Made by a program: the position numbers and the translations under genes. The notes beneath the pieces are model-generated. The model was not told the DNA's origin. It saw only the letters and a program-made list of their open reading frames with translations, and searched no databases. A stretch of 64,000 bases of DNA from Xenorhabdus szentirmaii DSM 16338 (lineage in GTDB: Bacteria > Pseudomonadota > Gammaproteobacteria > Enterobacterales > Enterobacteriaceae), in the NCBI RefSeq assembly GCF_002632585.1, contig NZ_NIBV01000002.1:1100613-1164612 (forward strand), given 5' to 3'. This document shows positions 27,697 to 36,777 of the stretch, one piece after another. Position 1 is the first letter of the stretch, and the number at the start of each line of letters is the position of its first letter.

Positions 27697-28231
27697 CCCT
27701 AGTCTCCAAAACTTCTGATTATTATATGTCCAATCTAATTGTCAGGGTTATTATCATTCTGATTCATTAATAACCAGATTGATTCACATAGCGGGTTATA
27801 TGCCACCAAATGTTACTGTTAAGCTATGACCTGAAATCTATTGGATATATGATTTTTCTGTATGACATGTAATTGCATTAGGTGATGACCAATTCTTTCT
27901 CTAAGCTGCTGCTTTATGGGCTGTATGGCACCTTGGAGCTTATTGGGCACATGCAATGAAATGTGTAATGGAGAATGGTATCAGTATAAGTAATAGCTTT
28001 CTTATAATTAAATGGAATTTAATATAATTATTTTTCACTACATAGTTTAATTGATTATATGTGTTAAACTATTTTTTATTAATTAAAATATTGTTTTGCT
28101 AATTCTTTTGTATATCAGCTGGTTGGGAGTTCATTGGGGATCAGTAAGTAATAATTGGACAATATTATTTATGTGATTTTATAACCCCTTTGAAAAGAGG
28201 TTATAAAATTATATGGTGCAGAATAAATTAA
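27697..28231. other. Intergenic stretch upstream of tcyP
   Basis: No conserved gene is seen. A 24-codon open frame at 27885-27959 (+) encodes a hydrophobic peptide (MTNSFSKLLLYGLYG...), but has no good ribosome site and is unsupported. At 28173-28208 TTTATAACC and GGTTATAAA form a hairpin that could end ydjM transcription on the minus strand. The rest is AT-rich and must contain the tcyP promoter. Confidence 0.35.
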
Positions 28232-28810
28232 TTATTTATAGAAATTTTGGATTTGATCAATTTGCAGTTTATTGAACTCAAATTTGTCAATATATTGATT
28301 AAATGAAAAATTGATGTGCTGTGGTAGGATAATAGCTGTCACCATGACGAGTACAGCAATAAACCGCTCAGCTTTTTTGCGTTCTTTTCCTCTCAGAATT
28401 GGTATGCAGAAACGGAGCCGCAGAGGCCATAGAAGTGGAATGCCGGCAGGAGTCAGCATATCAGCAATAAGATGACTGATATAACCGATGATCATGGAAT
28501 GGAAAAAATCTGTAGGGATAGGCCAGTCTGACGGCATTTCTGTCTGGAACAAGGTAATGCCGACGATAAGTGCTAGCAAACTGTGCGTAAATCCGCGATG
28601 TCCACACAATTTCGCAATGGGTATTGAGATAAAACGAAATAACCTGCCTAAAGTTGAGTGTGGATGATCAATATCAGGTAATAATGAGGCGAGAAGCACA
28701 CCAGGAAGCATATGGAGCCAATCCCCCTGTGCTATTTCTGGTGTAATTTCGAGTTTATGGGCCAATACAAGGCTGGCGACTGAAAAAAGAAGATGTCCTT
28801 CTGCTGTCAT
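28232..28810 (-). CDS. ydjM: YdjM family inner membrane metal-dependent hydrolase
   Basis: A 192-residue member of the YbcI/DUF457 membrane hydrolase family. Metal-binding signatures MTAEGHLLFS, LLPDIDHPHS and GHRGFTHSLLA are conserved, along with a later SHLIADMLTPAGIPLLWP. Four to five membrane segments are predicted. E. coli ydjM is part of the SOS regulon, and a perfect LexA box lies 30 bp upstream here. The biochemical activity is not established; relatives such as LexA-regulated YdjM may act on membrane lipids. Confidence 0.88.
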   Translation of the reverse strand: MTAEGHLLFSVASLVLAHKLEITPEIAQGDWLHMLPGVLLASLLPDIDHPHSTLGRLFRFISIPIAKLCGHRGFTHSLLALIVGITLFQTEMPSDWPIPTDFFHSMIIGYISHLIADMLTPAGIPLLWPLRLRFCIPILRGKERKKAERFIAVLVMVTAIILPQHINFSFNQYIDKFEFNKLQIDQIQNFYK

Positions 28811-28840
28811 AATGGTTTTACTAATTATTTATGCTGATTG

Positions 28841-28856
28841 CTGTTTATATATACAG
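28841..28856. promoter_or_regulatory. LexA (SOS) box upstream of ydjM
   Basis: CTGTTTATATATACAG is a perfect CTGT-N8-ACAG palindrome with an AT-alternating core. It lies 31-46 bp before the ydjM start codon. E. coli ydjM is a known LexA target, with two boxes; only one is seen here. Confidence 0.88.
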
Positions 28857-29045
28857 TGAGTAGTATAGAGGGTTTTACATAAGGATGATAGAGGGTAAAT
28901 AAGGAAAATCTGTTATTTATTAGTATATAACATTATGATTTGACCGACAGTGATCTATAACAGATAAAGAAAATTAAAATGCGGTTAATATTTGCGCTGC
29001 CATATACAAGGTAATATGTATGACAGAATGGCAGCGCAGTGGCGA

Positions 29046-29711
29046 TTAAGTAATGTTTTCCAGTGTGAGTTCTTCCAGCGAATTTAATTTAATGTCAGCT
29101 AATGACCAACGAAGGTCATTAAAGTGGTGGCTGGCAGGAACGACAATAGAACGCATTCTTGCCGCTTTGGTTGCTATCATGCCATTAAATGAATCTTCAA
29201 ATGTAAGGCAATTTACCGGGTTAACGCCAAGTTGGTTTGCGGCTTGTAAATAAACTTCGGGGTGAGGTTTGCTGTAAGGCAGAAGTGCGGCAGAAACAAC
29301 TGTGTCAAAATAATGCCGTAAATTAAATAATTCAAGCACTTGTTCGAGCATTCCATGAGGGGATGCGGAGGCAAGACCGATTTTCAGGCCGTTATTGCGG
29401 CAGAGATTTAAAGCATATTCTACGCCGGGTAAAAGAGGACGATGTTCTTTAACTAATAGAATGACGTAATCAACAATGCGTTGTGCTACTTCTTCCTTTG
29501 TTGCATTTTGCCAAGGTGAAGCTTGATACCATAATTCAACAACCTTATCGATTCTCAGCCCTAGAGTATCCGGTAAATCTTTTGCTAAGTTTATATCCAA
29601 TCCTAATTCACCAAATACGTTCTTTTCCCCTTGTTCCCAGTAGGGTTCAGAATCAATGATTAGGCCATCCATATCAAAAATAACGGCTTCTATAGGCAAA
29701 TAAAATGACAT
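29046..29711 (-). CDS. hxpB: Hexitol phosphatase HxpB (YniC), HAD family
   Basis: A 221-residue HAD phosphatase acting on sugar phosphates such as 2-deoxyglucose 6-phosphate and hexitol phosphates. Motif I is IFDMDGLIIDSEP (nucleophile Asp in DMDG), motif II is the Ser in LASASPHGM, motif III is the Lys in YSKPHPEVY, and motif IV is FEDSFNGM. The DTLGLRIDKVVELWY cap segment is characteristic of YniC. It stands alone, divergent from yniB, as in E. coli. Confidence 0.92.
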   Translation of the reverse strand: MSFYLPIEAVIFDMDGLIIDSEPYWEQGEKNVFGELGLDINLAKDLPDTLGLRIDKVVELWYQASPWQNATKEEVAQRIVDYVILLVKEHRPLLPGVEYALNLCRNNGLKIGLASASPHGMLEQVLELFNLRHYFDTVVSAALLPYSKPHPEVYLQAANQLGVNPVNCLTFEDSFNGMIATKAARMRSIVVPASHHFNDLRWSLADIKLNSLEELTLENIT

Positions 29712-29917
29712 CTCATATTTCTCCGCAATAGTAAAAGCGTTTGAGGAGAACTTATTGTAGCAATAATAGTGACTTAAATCTCTTTATAGTGTGCTAACAA
29801 AGAAAGAAATTCTTTTTTAAAGAAAATTAAAGTATTGCGCTATAAATAAAGTTAAAGTTGGTTATTTATGAGCTACTATTGATTAAATAAAATAATTTAT
29901 CCTAATGAGGAATGCTG

Positions 29918-30445
29918 ATGACATATCAACAAGTTGGGTATTTTTCTATTGTAAAACGGATGTTAGGTTGGCTCATTTTTGTACCCGCTTTTTTGTCAAC
30001 TTTTGCTTCAGTAATCAATTTAGCATGGCAACAGGGTATTCAAGGTGATGGCATTCATGCCATATTCAACGATTTTATCAAAATGATGGTAGAGATGGTT
30101 AAGTTTAATACACCATTTTTGGATTTTTTTTGGAAGTATTCTCCAGTTCCGAGCAGTACTGCGGGGATATTGGGGTTTATTGTGATCTATCTTTTGATAT
30201 TTGTTGGTTTGGCAATGAGCGCTTCTGGTTTGAGAATGTACCGTCAGTATAAGTACATTAAAGAAAATATTGAAGATCAGTTGATCCTCGAAAACGCGAA
30301 AGAAAGCGGGGTGACCAAAGAGCAATTGGAGTCTAAAATTCAATTCCCTCGCCACTCTTTGTTTAGCCAAGTTTTTACCCTTTATATATCACCAATCATT
30401 ATAGGTATACTTGCTTATTTATTATCGAAACTATTGGGTTGGTAA
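29918..30445 (+). CDS. yniB: YniB family inner membrane protein
   Basis: A 175-residue membrane protein with three to four helices, matching E. coli YniB along its length: MTYQQVG start, KRMLGWLIFVPAF, NTPFLDFFWKYSP, an amphipathic middle with EDQLILENAKE, and a C-terminal membrane pair. ATG 29918 is favoured over ATG 29912 by the AGGA site at about 29907. The function is unknown. It is divergent from hxpB and convergent with yniA. Confidence 0.88.
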   Translation: MTYQQVGYFSIVKRMLGWLIFVPAFLSTFASVINLAWQQGIQGDGIHAIFNDFIKMMVEMVKFNTPFLDFFWKYSPVPSSTAGILGFIVIYLLIFVGLAMSASGLRMYRQYKYIKENIEDQLILENAKESGVTKEQLESKIQFPRHSLFSQVFTLYISPIIIGILAYLLSKLLGW

Positions 30446-30585
30446 AATTTTTTTAATTTATTAATGCAATGATATTTTATTTTTCTTTACAAAACTGGAT
30501 TTATTGGCAATGACATGAATATTTGCCTTAGTCAGCCAATATCTTGTATTGATAAATCTAATTTAATTTTTGATTAAAAAATTAA

Positions 30586-30632
30586 ATTGTTAACTCTGAT
30601 TTCTTCAATATGATCCGTTCAGAGTTAACAAT
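30586..30632. repeat. Perfect 14-bp inverted repeat between yniB and yniA
   Basis: ATTGTTAACTCTGA and TCAGAGTTAACAAT are exact inverse copies around a 19-nt loop. The T tract is weak on both strands. A second AT-rich hairpin (AATTTAATTTTT...AAAAAATTAAATT) abuts it at 30560-30588. It is probably a two-way terminator for convergent genes, although the length and perfection are unusual. Confidence 0.55.
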
Positions 30633-30682
30633 CATAATGATATTTTCACTTATCATTTTGAAAAATTTTTTAGGGCTAATCG

Positions 30683-31546
30683 TTAATTGGACAAGATTTT
30701 GTTAATCGCATTTTGTGCTTTAGTAAAATGATCACCTCCAAAAAGATGACACCGATTAATCAAATAGTAAAGTTGATAAATGGGTTGGCGTTCAAGAAAA
30801 CCATTTGGCAATGGCCAGACACTTTGGTAACCATCAAAAATTTGCATAGGAAGTTCAGGATAAAGTGGCAGCATCGCTAAATCACATTCGCGATCTCCCC
30901 AATAACAAGCAGGGTCAAATGTGACGGCGCAATCATCACCTAATGATGCGCAATTTTGTGGCCATAAGTCGCCATGAAGGAGAGAAGGCTGAGGCTGATG
31001 AGAGTGCAGTTTATCACTGATTTTCTGAACAATCAGATTGATATCCCCGAATCTTATTCCTTTATCAGCGGCAAGCTGTAATTGCCATCCGATACGTTTT
31101 TCTGCATAAAAGTGGTTCCAACGTTTTTGCCATCCATTTGGCTGTATCGTAGTTGCGAGCATGTTATCAAAATCAAAACCAAATTTAGGTTGTTCACCCC
31201 ATTGATGAAGCCTTGCCAGATACTGACCAAAACAGTATGCACTGTGGGCGTTAAATGGTTTTAAAGGCAAATATTCCAATAAAAGGCAGCTGGTATCACG
31301 ATCGTACCCCACGCCGTAGACAGTGGGCACGCGGGTTGTTTTACTACGATCAAGTAACTCTAGTTGTTCTGCTTCTGCTTTAAAAACAGGCAACATTTCT
31401 TTCGTATTGGATTTGATAAAAATATGCTGTTCACCATATTTAATGGACCAGGAACAGTGGATATCGCCTCCTGCTAATTCCGTCTTGTCGTGAATTTCAG
31501 CTTCACCAAAATGATCACTTAATAGACGTTTCACTGTTTGCCACAT
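30683..31546 (-). CDS. yniA: Fructosamine kinase family protein YniA
   Basis: A 287-residue protein of the aminoglycoside phosphotransferase/fructosamine kinase fold. The nucleotide-binding start (ELAGGDIHCSW and the Lys in FIKSN) is followed by the catalytic loop SLLHGDLWPQN, with Asp as base, and the metal motif TFDPACYWGDRECDLA. Relatives phosphorylate ketosamines so that glycated proteins can be repaired. The protein matches E. coli YniA and ends the syntenic group. Confidence 0.9.
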   Translation of the reverse strand: MWQTVKRLLSDHFGEAEIHDKTELAGGDIHCSWSIKYGEQHIFIKSNTKEMLPVFKAEAEQLELLDRSKTTRVPTVYGVGYDRDTSCLLLEYLPLKPFNAHSAYCFGQYLARLHQWGEQPKFGFDFDNMLATTIQPNGWQKRWNHFYAEKRIGWQLQLAADKGIRFGDINLIVQKISDKLHSHQPQPSLLHGDLWPQNCASLGDDCAVTFDPACYWGDRECDLAMLPLYPELPMQIFDGYQSVWPLPNGFLERQPIYQLYYLINRCHLFGGDHFTKAQNAINKILSN

Positions 31547-31636
31547 GATTCACCTCATTAAGTTGACAATTGCTCTACATATAGTACAGAGAGATGTAAC
31601 CTTTGAACAGGTAAAAGGACTATTTTAACAGCAATT

Positions 31637-31668
31637 AATAAAGCCATATCTAAAATTAGATACGGCCC
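31637..31668 (-). terminator. Terminator after yfeD
   Basis: On the minus strand GCCGTATCTA and TAGATATGGC pair around ATTT and are followed by TTTATT, ~20 bp after the last yfe gene. Confidence 0.65.
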
Positions 31669-31686
31669 TTACTGTTATTACGCGGG

Positions 31687-32580
31687 TTATTCTGGATTTG
31701 GCAGTATCTGAGATTGTATTTTTCCCGAGGATTTTTTGTTTGTTCTTGTTTTCTTGCGTGTCAGTTTTATTTGGTTGTAAATAAGTGCAATTGTGAAGAA
31801 AATTGCCTGAATAATGACGATGCAAGGACCTGTTTCGCCATCAATATGAAAACTGATAATTGTTCCGAGTATACTTGAGGTTATTGAAGCAATCATGGCT
31901 ATTATAATCATGCGATCAAAACTTCGGCAGAGCATGAAGGCGATAATACCGGGTGAAATGAGCATGGCAATAACAAGAATAATACCAACGGCTTGAAGTG
32001 ACGCTACAATGGTGAGGGCCAACAGTGATAATAATCCGTAATGAAGCAATTTCACGGGTAGCCCGACAACTCTTGCCTGGTTGGGATCGAAGCAATAGAG
32101 CATAAAATCTTTCCGCTTAAGTAGCACGATGGCCAAGGTAATTCCTGCAATACACAAAGTTTGGATCAATTCATGCTGGGTAATACCGAGTATGCTGCCG
32201 AATAGAATATGCGTAAGATGTTGATCGGTATCTATCCGGGTAAACAAAACTAAACCAAATGCGAACATGCCAGAGAAAACTATTCCCATGATAGTATCTT
32301 CTTTGATTCTGCTATGATCTTTGAGGTATCCGGTTGCGAACGCACAAAATATCCCAGAAAGGAATGCGCCGATAGCCAGTGGAATACCTGTTACAAAAGC
32401 CAGAACAATTCCTGGCAGGACAGCATGGGATATTGCATCTCCCATCAATGACCAGCCTTTTAAGACAAGGTAACAAGAAAGTACTGCACAAACTGCACCG
32501 ACCATAATGGCGGCAAAAATGGCCCGCTGCATGAAATCGTACATAAAGGGTTCGGTAATGAATTCAATAAATGCATTCAT
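31687..32580 (-). CDS. yfeD: Iron/manganese ABC transporter permease YfeD (SitD)
   Basis: The second permease of a Yfe/Sit-type transporter for Fe2+ and Mn2+. It has 297 residues and about eight membrane helices of the ABC-3 family, with the conserved [23 protein letters not shown] loop near residue 40 and LQAVGIILVIAMLISPG. The tail beyond residue 280 is basic (LTRKKTRTNKKSS). It follows yfeC by 2 bp and closes the operon before a terminator. Confidence 0.9.
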   Translation of the reverse strand: MNAFIEFITEPFMYDFMQRAIFAAIMVGAVCAVLSCYLVLKGWSLMGDAISHAVLPGIVLAFVTGIPLAIGAFLSGIFCAFATGYLKDHSRIKEDTIMGIVFSGMFAFGLVLFTRIDTDQHLTHILFGSILGITQHELIQTLCIAGITLAIVLLKRKDFMLYCFDPNQARVVGLPVKLLHYGLLSLLALTIVASLQAVGIILVIAMLISPGIIAFMLCRSFDRMIIIAMIASITSSILGTIISFHIDGETGPCIVIIQAIFFTIALIYNQIKLTRKKTRTNKKSSGKIQSQILPNPE

Positions 32581-32582
32581 GA

Positions 32583-33452
32583 TCAGCCCTCCTGAGTAAG
32601 TGCCAGTGATTCTTTTCTGGCTCGTTTACGAGAAGCCAGCATGCCATGCTTGGGGGCAAAAAAGAAAGCCAGCAAGAAAACAACTGTCTGAAGGGTAACA
32701 ATAACACCACCTGTTGCACCATTAAGAAAATAACTCAGGTAGGCACCAACAGCACTTGTGAGTGAACCAATGGCAACAGCGATGATTAACAAGTGTTTAA
32801 ATCTATCTGTTAGTAAATAAGCAGTTGCGCCCGGTGTGACCACCATAGCGATAACTAAAATAGCACCAACAGTCTGTAATGCGGCAACAGTACAGGCACT
32901 TAATAAAGTAAAGAAAATGATTTTTAACCGCAATGGTGATAAACCAATAGATCGTGCATGGGTTTCATCAAAGAAAACGACCAATAAATCTTTCCAAAGT
33001 AACATCAAAATAATAAAGGAAACGGCGATAATAATTTCGACCTGAAGAACATCTTCATCAGCAATTCCCAGAATATTGCCGAGAATAATGGTTTGCACAT
33101 TGACGGAAGTCGGGTTCAAAGAAACGATGAGTAGACCAGCGGCAAAAAATGTAGAGAATATAAACCCGATAACGGCATCTTCACGTAACCGTGTAATATG
33201 GCGCACCAATGTCATTGATAATGCCGCCAGCATACCTGTAAAAAAAGCGCCTCCTGCATAAGGAAGTCCGAGAGCATAAGCGCCTGCGACACCGGGTACA
33301 ACAGAGTGGGAGAGGGCATCCCCCATTAGAGACCACCCTTTCAACATTAAATAGGCGGATAAAAAAGCGCAAACAGCTCCGACAATGGCACTTACCCACA
33401 TGGCTTTAACCATGTAGTTGTAATTGAATGGCTGTAAAAGCAGTTCAATCAT
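32583..33452 (-). CDS. yfeC: Iron/manganese ABC transporter permease YfeC (SitC)
   Basis: The first permease of the Yfe/Sit system, 289 residues, ABC-3 family. It shares the [23 protein letters not shown] loop and [17 protein letters not shown] with its paralogue YfeD, showing origin by duplication. The start overlaps the yfeB stop by 4 bp (ATGA), implying translational coupling. The two permeases probably form the heterodimeric membrane channel of the complex. Confidence 0.9.
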   Translation of the reverse strand: MIELLLQPFNYNYMVKAMWVSAIVGAVCAFLSAYLMLKGWSLMGDALSHSVVPGVAGAYALGLPYAGGAFFTGMLAALSMTLVRHITRLREDAVIGFIFSTFFAAGLLIVSLNPTSVNVQTIILGNILGIADEDVLQVEIIIAVSFIILMLLWKDLLVVFFDETHARSIGLSPLRLKIIFFTLLSACTVAALQTVGAILVIAMVVTPGATAYLLTDRFKHLLIIAVAIGSLTSAVGAYLSYFLNGATGGVIVTLQTVVFLLAFFFAPKHGMLASRKRARKESLALTQEG

Positions 33453-34354
33453 GGTTGATTTTCCTTATGTTTTGAGCTTTGTCGCGGCGGAACATGATGG
33501 TCATATCCATAAAAGACAGCCGCACGTTCATCATCAGTGATGACGGTCAGTGAGCGTGGATCATCATCTTTGTGTAGTTCAGGTCCTGAAAGATTAATAT
33601 GGCGTAAAACACCACCAAAAGTAATTTCGAGATTTTTCTGGGTAAAAGTCGTTTCAGTCCGACCACTGGCTAATACTGTGCGGTTAATCAAAATGACATG
33701 ATCACAAAACTCAGGCACACTGCCGAGGTTATGCGTTGATACTAAAACTAAATGCCCTTCATCTCGTAACTCACGGAGCAAATCAATAATGGCATTTTCT
33801 GTTTTTACATCAACACCGGTAAAAGGCTCATCCAATAGCAATACTTTTCCTTCTTGGGCAAGTGCCCGAGCCAAAAAAGCTCTTTTTTTCTGGCCTCCGG
33901 AAAGTTCACCAATTTGACGATCACGCAGTTCAGCTAACCCTACGCGCTCAAGTGCTTCGTTTACGATTTCATGATCCCGTTTACTGGGGCGGCGCAGGAA
34001 GCCCATTTTTCCATAACGCCCCATCATAACGACATCGGAAACTAAAACAGGAAAATTCCAGTCGACTTCTTCGGTCTGTGGCACATATGCGATGATATTT
34101 TTTTTGAGTGCGGCTTTGATCGGCTGTGAGTTCAGTGTGACTTTCCCTTGAGTTGGGGTAAGTAATCCCATGATTGTTTTAAATAACGTAGATTTCCCAC
34201 TGCCATTCATGCCAACCAATGCACAAATTGTGCCTCCGGTAATATCAAAGCTGGCATCATGAATGGCTGTATGTCCGTTGTTATAAGTCACTGTAGCGTT
34301 ATCAACAAGTAAATGGGGATGTTCAAAGGATTGGAGATTTGGTGATTTATTCAT
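33449..34354 (-). CDS. yfeB: Iron/manganese ABC transporter ATPase YfeB (SitB)
   Basis: The ATP-hydrolysing subunit of Yfe/Sit. It has Walker [10 protein letters not shown] near residue 48, the signature [15 protein letters not shown], Walker [13 protein letters not shown] and the switch His in VLVSTHN. The 301 residues include a ~50-residue hydrophilic extension at the C-terminus ([14 protein letters not shown]...), which is typical of this subfamily. It overlaps its neighbours by 4 bp on both sides. Confidence 0.92.
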   Translation of the reverse strand: MNKSPNLQSFEHPHLLVDNATVTYNNGHTAIHDASFDITGGTICALVGMNGSGKSTLFKTIMGLLTPTQGKVTLNSQPIKAALKKNIIAYVPQTEEVDWNFPVLVSDVVMMGRYGKMGFLRRPSKRDHEIVNEALERVGLAELRDRQIGELSGGQKKRAFLARALAQEGKVLLLDEPFTGVDVKTENAIIDLLRELRDEGHLVLVSTHNLGSVPEFCDHVILINRTVLASGRTETTFTQKNLEITFGGVLRHINLSGPELHKDDDPRSLTVITDDERAAVFYGYDHHVPPRQSSKHKENQP

Positions 34355-35265
34355 TGATTAAATCCTTTTGCAATGGTGTCTACAGTCGTATTAAGAAGAT
34401 CAATATAAGTCGGTACAGGCCCTTTGGCATTGGAGAGTGAATCAACATAAAGCACTCCGCCATAACGGGCGCCGGTTTCTTTACTGACTTGTTTTGCCGG
34501 TTTATCTGAAACAGTACTTTCACTGAAGACAACAGGAATTTTATTGATTTTTACTGTATCAATGACGCGGCGAACTTGTTGAGGAGAGCCTTGTTCTTCA
34601 GCATTGATAGGCCATAAGTAGACTTCTTTGAAACCATAATCTTGTGTGAGATAGCTGAAAGCGCCTTCACTGGTTACGAGCCAGCGTTGTTCTTCTGGAA
34701 TACGGGAAAGGCGTTCTCTGAGTGGTGTATCCAGTTGCGCTATTTTTGCAGCATAGTCTTTCGCATTGCGATTATAAATTTCGGCATTTTTAGGATCGTG
34801 CTCAACGAGAGCCTTGCGGATATTCTCAATGTAAATCAGGGCATTTTTAGGTGACATCCAGGCATGGGGGTTAGGGTTTTTATTGTAAGGTCCTTCACGA
34901 ATGGGTAAGGGAGTAATACCTTCAGTAACAATCGCAGCAGGGATGTCGTTCAGATTTTCAAAAAAGCGTTCAAACCAGCGTTCAAGATTTAAGCCATTCC
35001 AAAGAATAAGGTCAGCTCGTTTTGCTTTAATAATGTCTTTTGGTGTTGGTTGGTAATCATGAATTTCTGCACCGGGTTTTGTGATGGAATCTACAATTGC
35101 TGCATCCCCAGCGATGTTTTGTGCCATATCTTGAATAATAGTGAATGTCGTTACAACCCGGAATTTTTTATCTGCACGGGCTTGTTGACTAAATAACATT
35201 ATTGTTAATAGTACAATGCTCATACTGAATATCATGAGATCAAAGAGATAACGTTTTTTGTTCAT
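34351..35265 (-). CDS. yfeA: Iron/manganese-binding periplasmic protein YfeA (SitA)
   Basis: A cluster A-I solute-binding protein, 304 residues, with a long signal peptide ending near QQARA (about residue 31). Metal ligands of the family are visible: His in [11 protein letters not shown], His in NPHAWMSP, Glu in [10 protein letters not shown] and Asp in YVDSLS. It is the first gene of yfeABCD. A strong Fur box lies 36 bp upstream. In Yersinia and Photorhabdus this system supplies iron and manganese during infection. Confidence 0.93.
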   Translation of the reverse strand: MNKKRYLFDLMIFSMSIVLLTIMLFSQQARADKKFRVVTTFTIIQDMAQNIAGDAAIVDSITKPGAEIHDYQPTPKDIIKAKRADLILWNGLNLERWFERFFENLNDIPAAIVTEGITPLPIREGPYNKNPNPHAWMSPKNALIYIENIRKALVEHDPKNAEIYNRNAKDYAAKIAQLDTPLRERLSRIPEEQRWLVTSEGAFSYLTQDYGFKEVYLWPINAEEQGSPQQVRRVIDTVKINKIPVVFSESTVSDKPAKQVSKETGARYGGVLYVDSLSNAKGPVPTYIDLLNTTVDTIAKGFNQ

Positions 35266-35300
35266 TATGGCAAACCTTAATTGTTATACATATTATCATT

Positions 35301-35319
35301 GATAATGATTATCAGTATC
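35301..35319. promoter_or_regulatory. Fur box upstream of yfeA
   Basis: GATAATGATTATCAGTATC matches the Fur consensus at 17 of 19 positions, and TATTATCATT just before it extends the array of hexamers. Its position 36-54 bp before yfeA fits iron repression of yfeABCD, known in Yersinia pestis. Confidence 0.82.
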
Positions 35320-35581
35320 ATCTGTGTAAAGTCAAGGTAGTATCGAACGAAATTGATAATAGATTAGGTAATCACTCCTTGGTTTTCTGCTAACTGGCAT
35401 GTGACGGTATATGATTGGCATGATAGTAGTCTGTTTCATGCGAACAAAAAAACAGCATCTTGTCCAGCGATATCAAAGGTAAATTGATCAATTTATTTTG
35501 ATAAGCAGTAGAAAATATTTTTCTCTTATCAGTAAAATTATATATCCTTTATAAAATTAATTTTATTTTAGGGGTAATAAT

Positions 35582-36253
35582 GTGAAATCAAAATTCAGCT
35601 ATATTATATTGGCGTTGTTATTAAGCGGATGCGCGGGTAGAGAAGTACCTCAATTGAACGCTAGCAGTCAGCATGTAGCAAAACGAATGCTTGATAAGCA
35701 TAATGCCCTAAAAACTCAAGAGATTATAAATAATCCAACACCATTTGATAGCTTTATTGCACAGGCTGCAAAGCGTTATGGCGTTGATGAAATGCTTATC
35801 AAAGCAATTATTCAGGTAGAATCTGATTTTCGTCCAGAAGTTGTGAGTAAATCAAATGCCGTCGGGCTTATGCAAATTAAGGCCTCTACAGCAGGGCGGG
35901 ATGCTTATCGAATGAAGGGGAAATCAGGGCAACCAACGATACGTGAATTGAAAGATCCTGAAACTAACATTGACCTCGGCACTGCCTATATCAGTATCTT
36001 GAAAAAACAGCATCTAAGCGGCATTTCTAATCCGGAAACGTTATATTATGCAACGATAGTTGCTTATGTGAATGGTGCAGGAGCACTGCTGCGGACGTTT
36101 GATTCAAACCGAAATTTAGCAATTAATAAAATCAATCGAATGACGCCAAATGAGTTTTATCAATATGTTCAAAACAACCACCCAGCACCACAGGCTCCAC
36201 GTTATTTATGGAAAGTGAAGAATGCCTATCGGGCTTTGGCGTTTATTAATTAA
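35582..36253 (+). CDS. mltE: Membrane-bound lytic murein transglycosylase MltE (EmtA)
   Basis: The enzyme cleaves glycan strands of peptidoglycan to 1,6-anhydro products at the outer membrane. The 223-residue lipoprotein has a lipobox LSGC (Cys17), then an SLT domain with the catalytic Glu in IIQVESDF, AVGLMQIKASTAGRDAY and AYVNGAGALLRTF. GTG 35582 follows AGGGG; no ATG fits. E. coli EmtA is 203 residues; the extra length is in the linker after the lipobox. Confidence 0.9.
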   Translation: MKSKFSYIILALLLSGCAGREVPQLNASSQHVAKRMLDKHNALKTQEIINNPTPFDSFIAQAAKRYGVDEMLIKAIIQVESDFRPEVVSKSNAVGLMQIKASTAGRDAYRMKGKSGQPTIRELKDPETNIDLGTAYISILKKQHLSGISNPETLYYATIVAYVNGAGALLRTFDSNRNLAINKINRMTPNEFYQYVQNNHPAPQAPRYLWKVKNAYRALAFIN

Positions 36254-36777
36254 GATTATTGCATAATGGTTAATTTTTATGACTTGTGAATAACGGTTTT
36301 TCTTGTCACGATGCTCAAATTTTTACTTATATTTGGGCAAGCCGTAATTTCTTAACCTCAAATAGTGGTGGGTATATTCAAGAATTATTGGGACTGTGCC
36401 GAAAATAATGAAATCTAATTTATTGTCCGATAGATAAATTGAAATGTTTTTTTGCTCTATATATGTACTAATTTTTCTATTTTTTAATCGAATGTCAGGG
36501 TTAGTTCACTTAAGCGATTTTATTCTCAGATTATGACCAACTGCTTGATCAACTTGATTCAATGTCAAGTTGAACTGTTTAAATACTTACTCTATGTGAT
36601 AGTATGTTGAATGAGTTAGGGCAAATGTACCGGGTACTTTTGAAAATGGTGTCCATAAATGTGTACAGATCTTGCGGAGTGAAGCAAGAGTTTGCTTTTA
36701 GCGTGTTAATCAATAATAAATTTTATTTAATACAAGTGATCTTTCGTGTGGGTCACCACTGTATATAAGGATTTAAA
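36254..36777 (+). promoter_or_regulatory. Intergenic region with thrS leader
   Basis: The first ~350 bp hold no recognisable gene. The last ~130 bp resemble the thrS leader of E. coli. In particular the block ending TCTTTCGTGTGGGTCACCACTG, then TAAGG and the start codon, is nearly the same, with GTGG/CCAC forming the hairpin just before the ribosome site. In E. coli, ThrRS binds this leader through tRNA-like hairpins and blocks its own translation. The upstream hairpin domains were not resolved by eye. Confidence 0.55.

Noticed and set aside
27885-27959. 24-codon hydrophobic peptide upstream of tcyP
   Set aside because: The ribosome site is poor and there is no independent support; it may be chance in an AT-rich gap.
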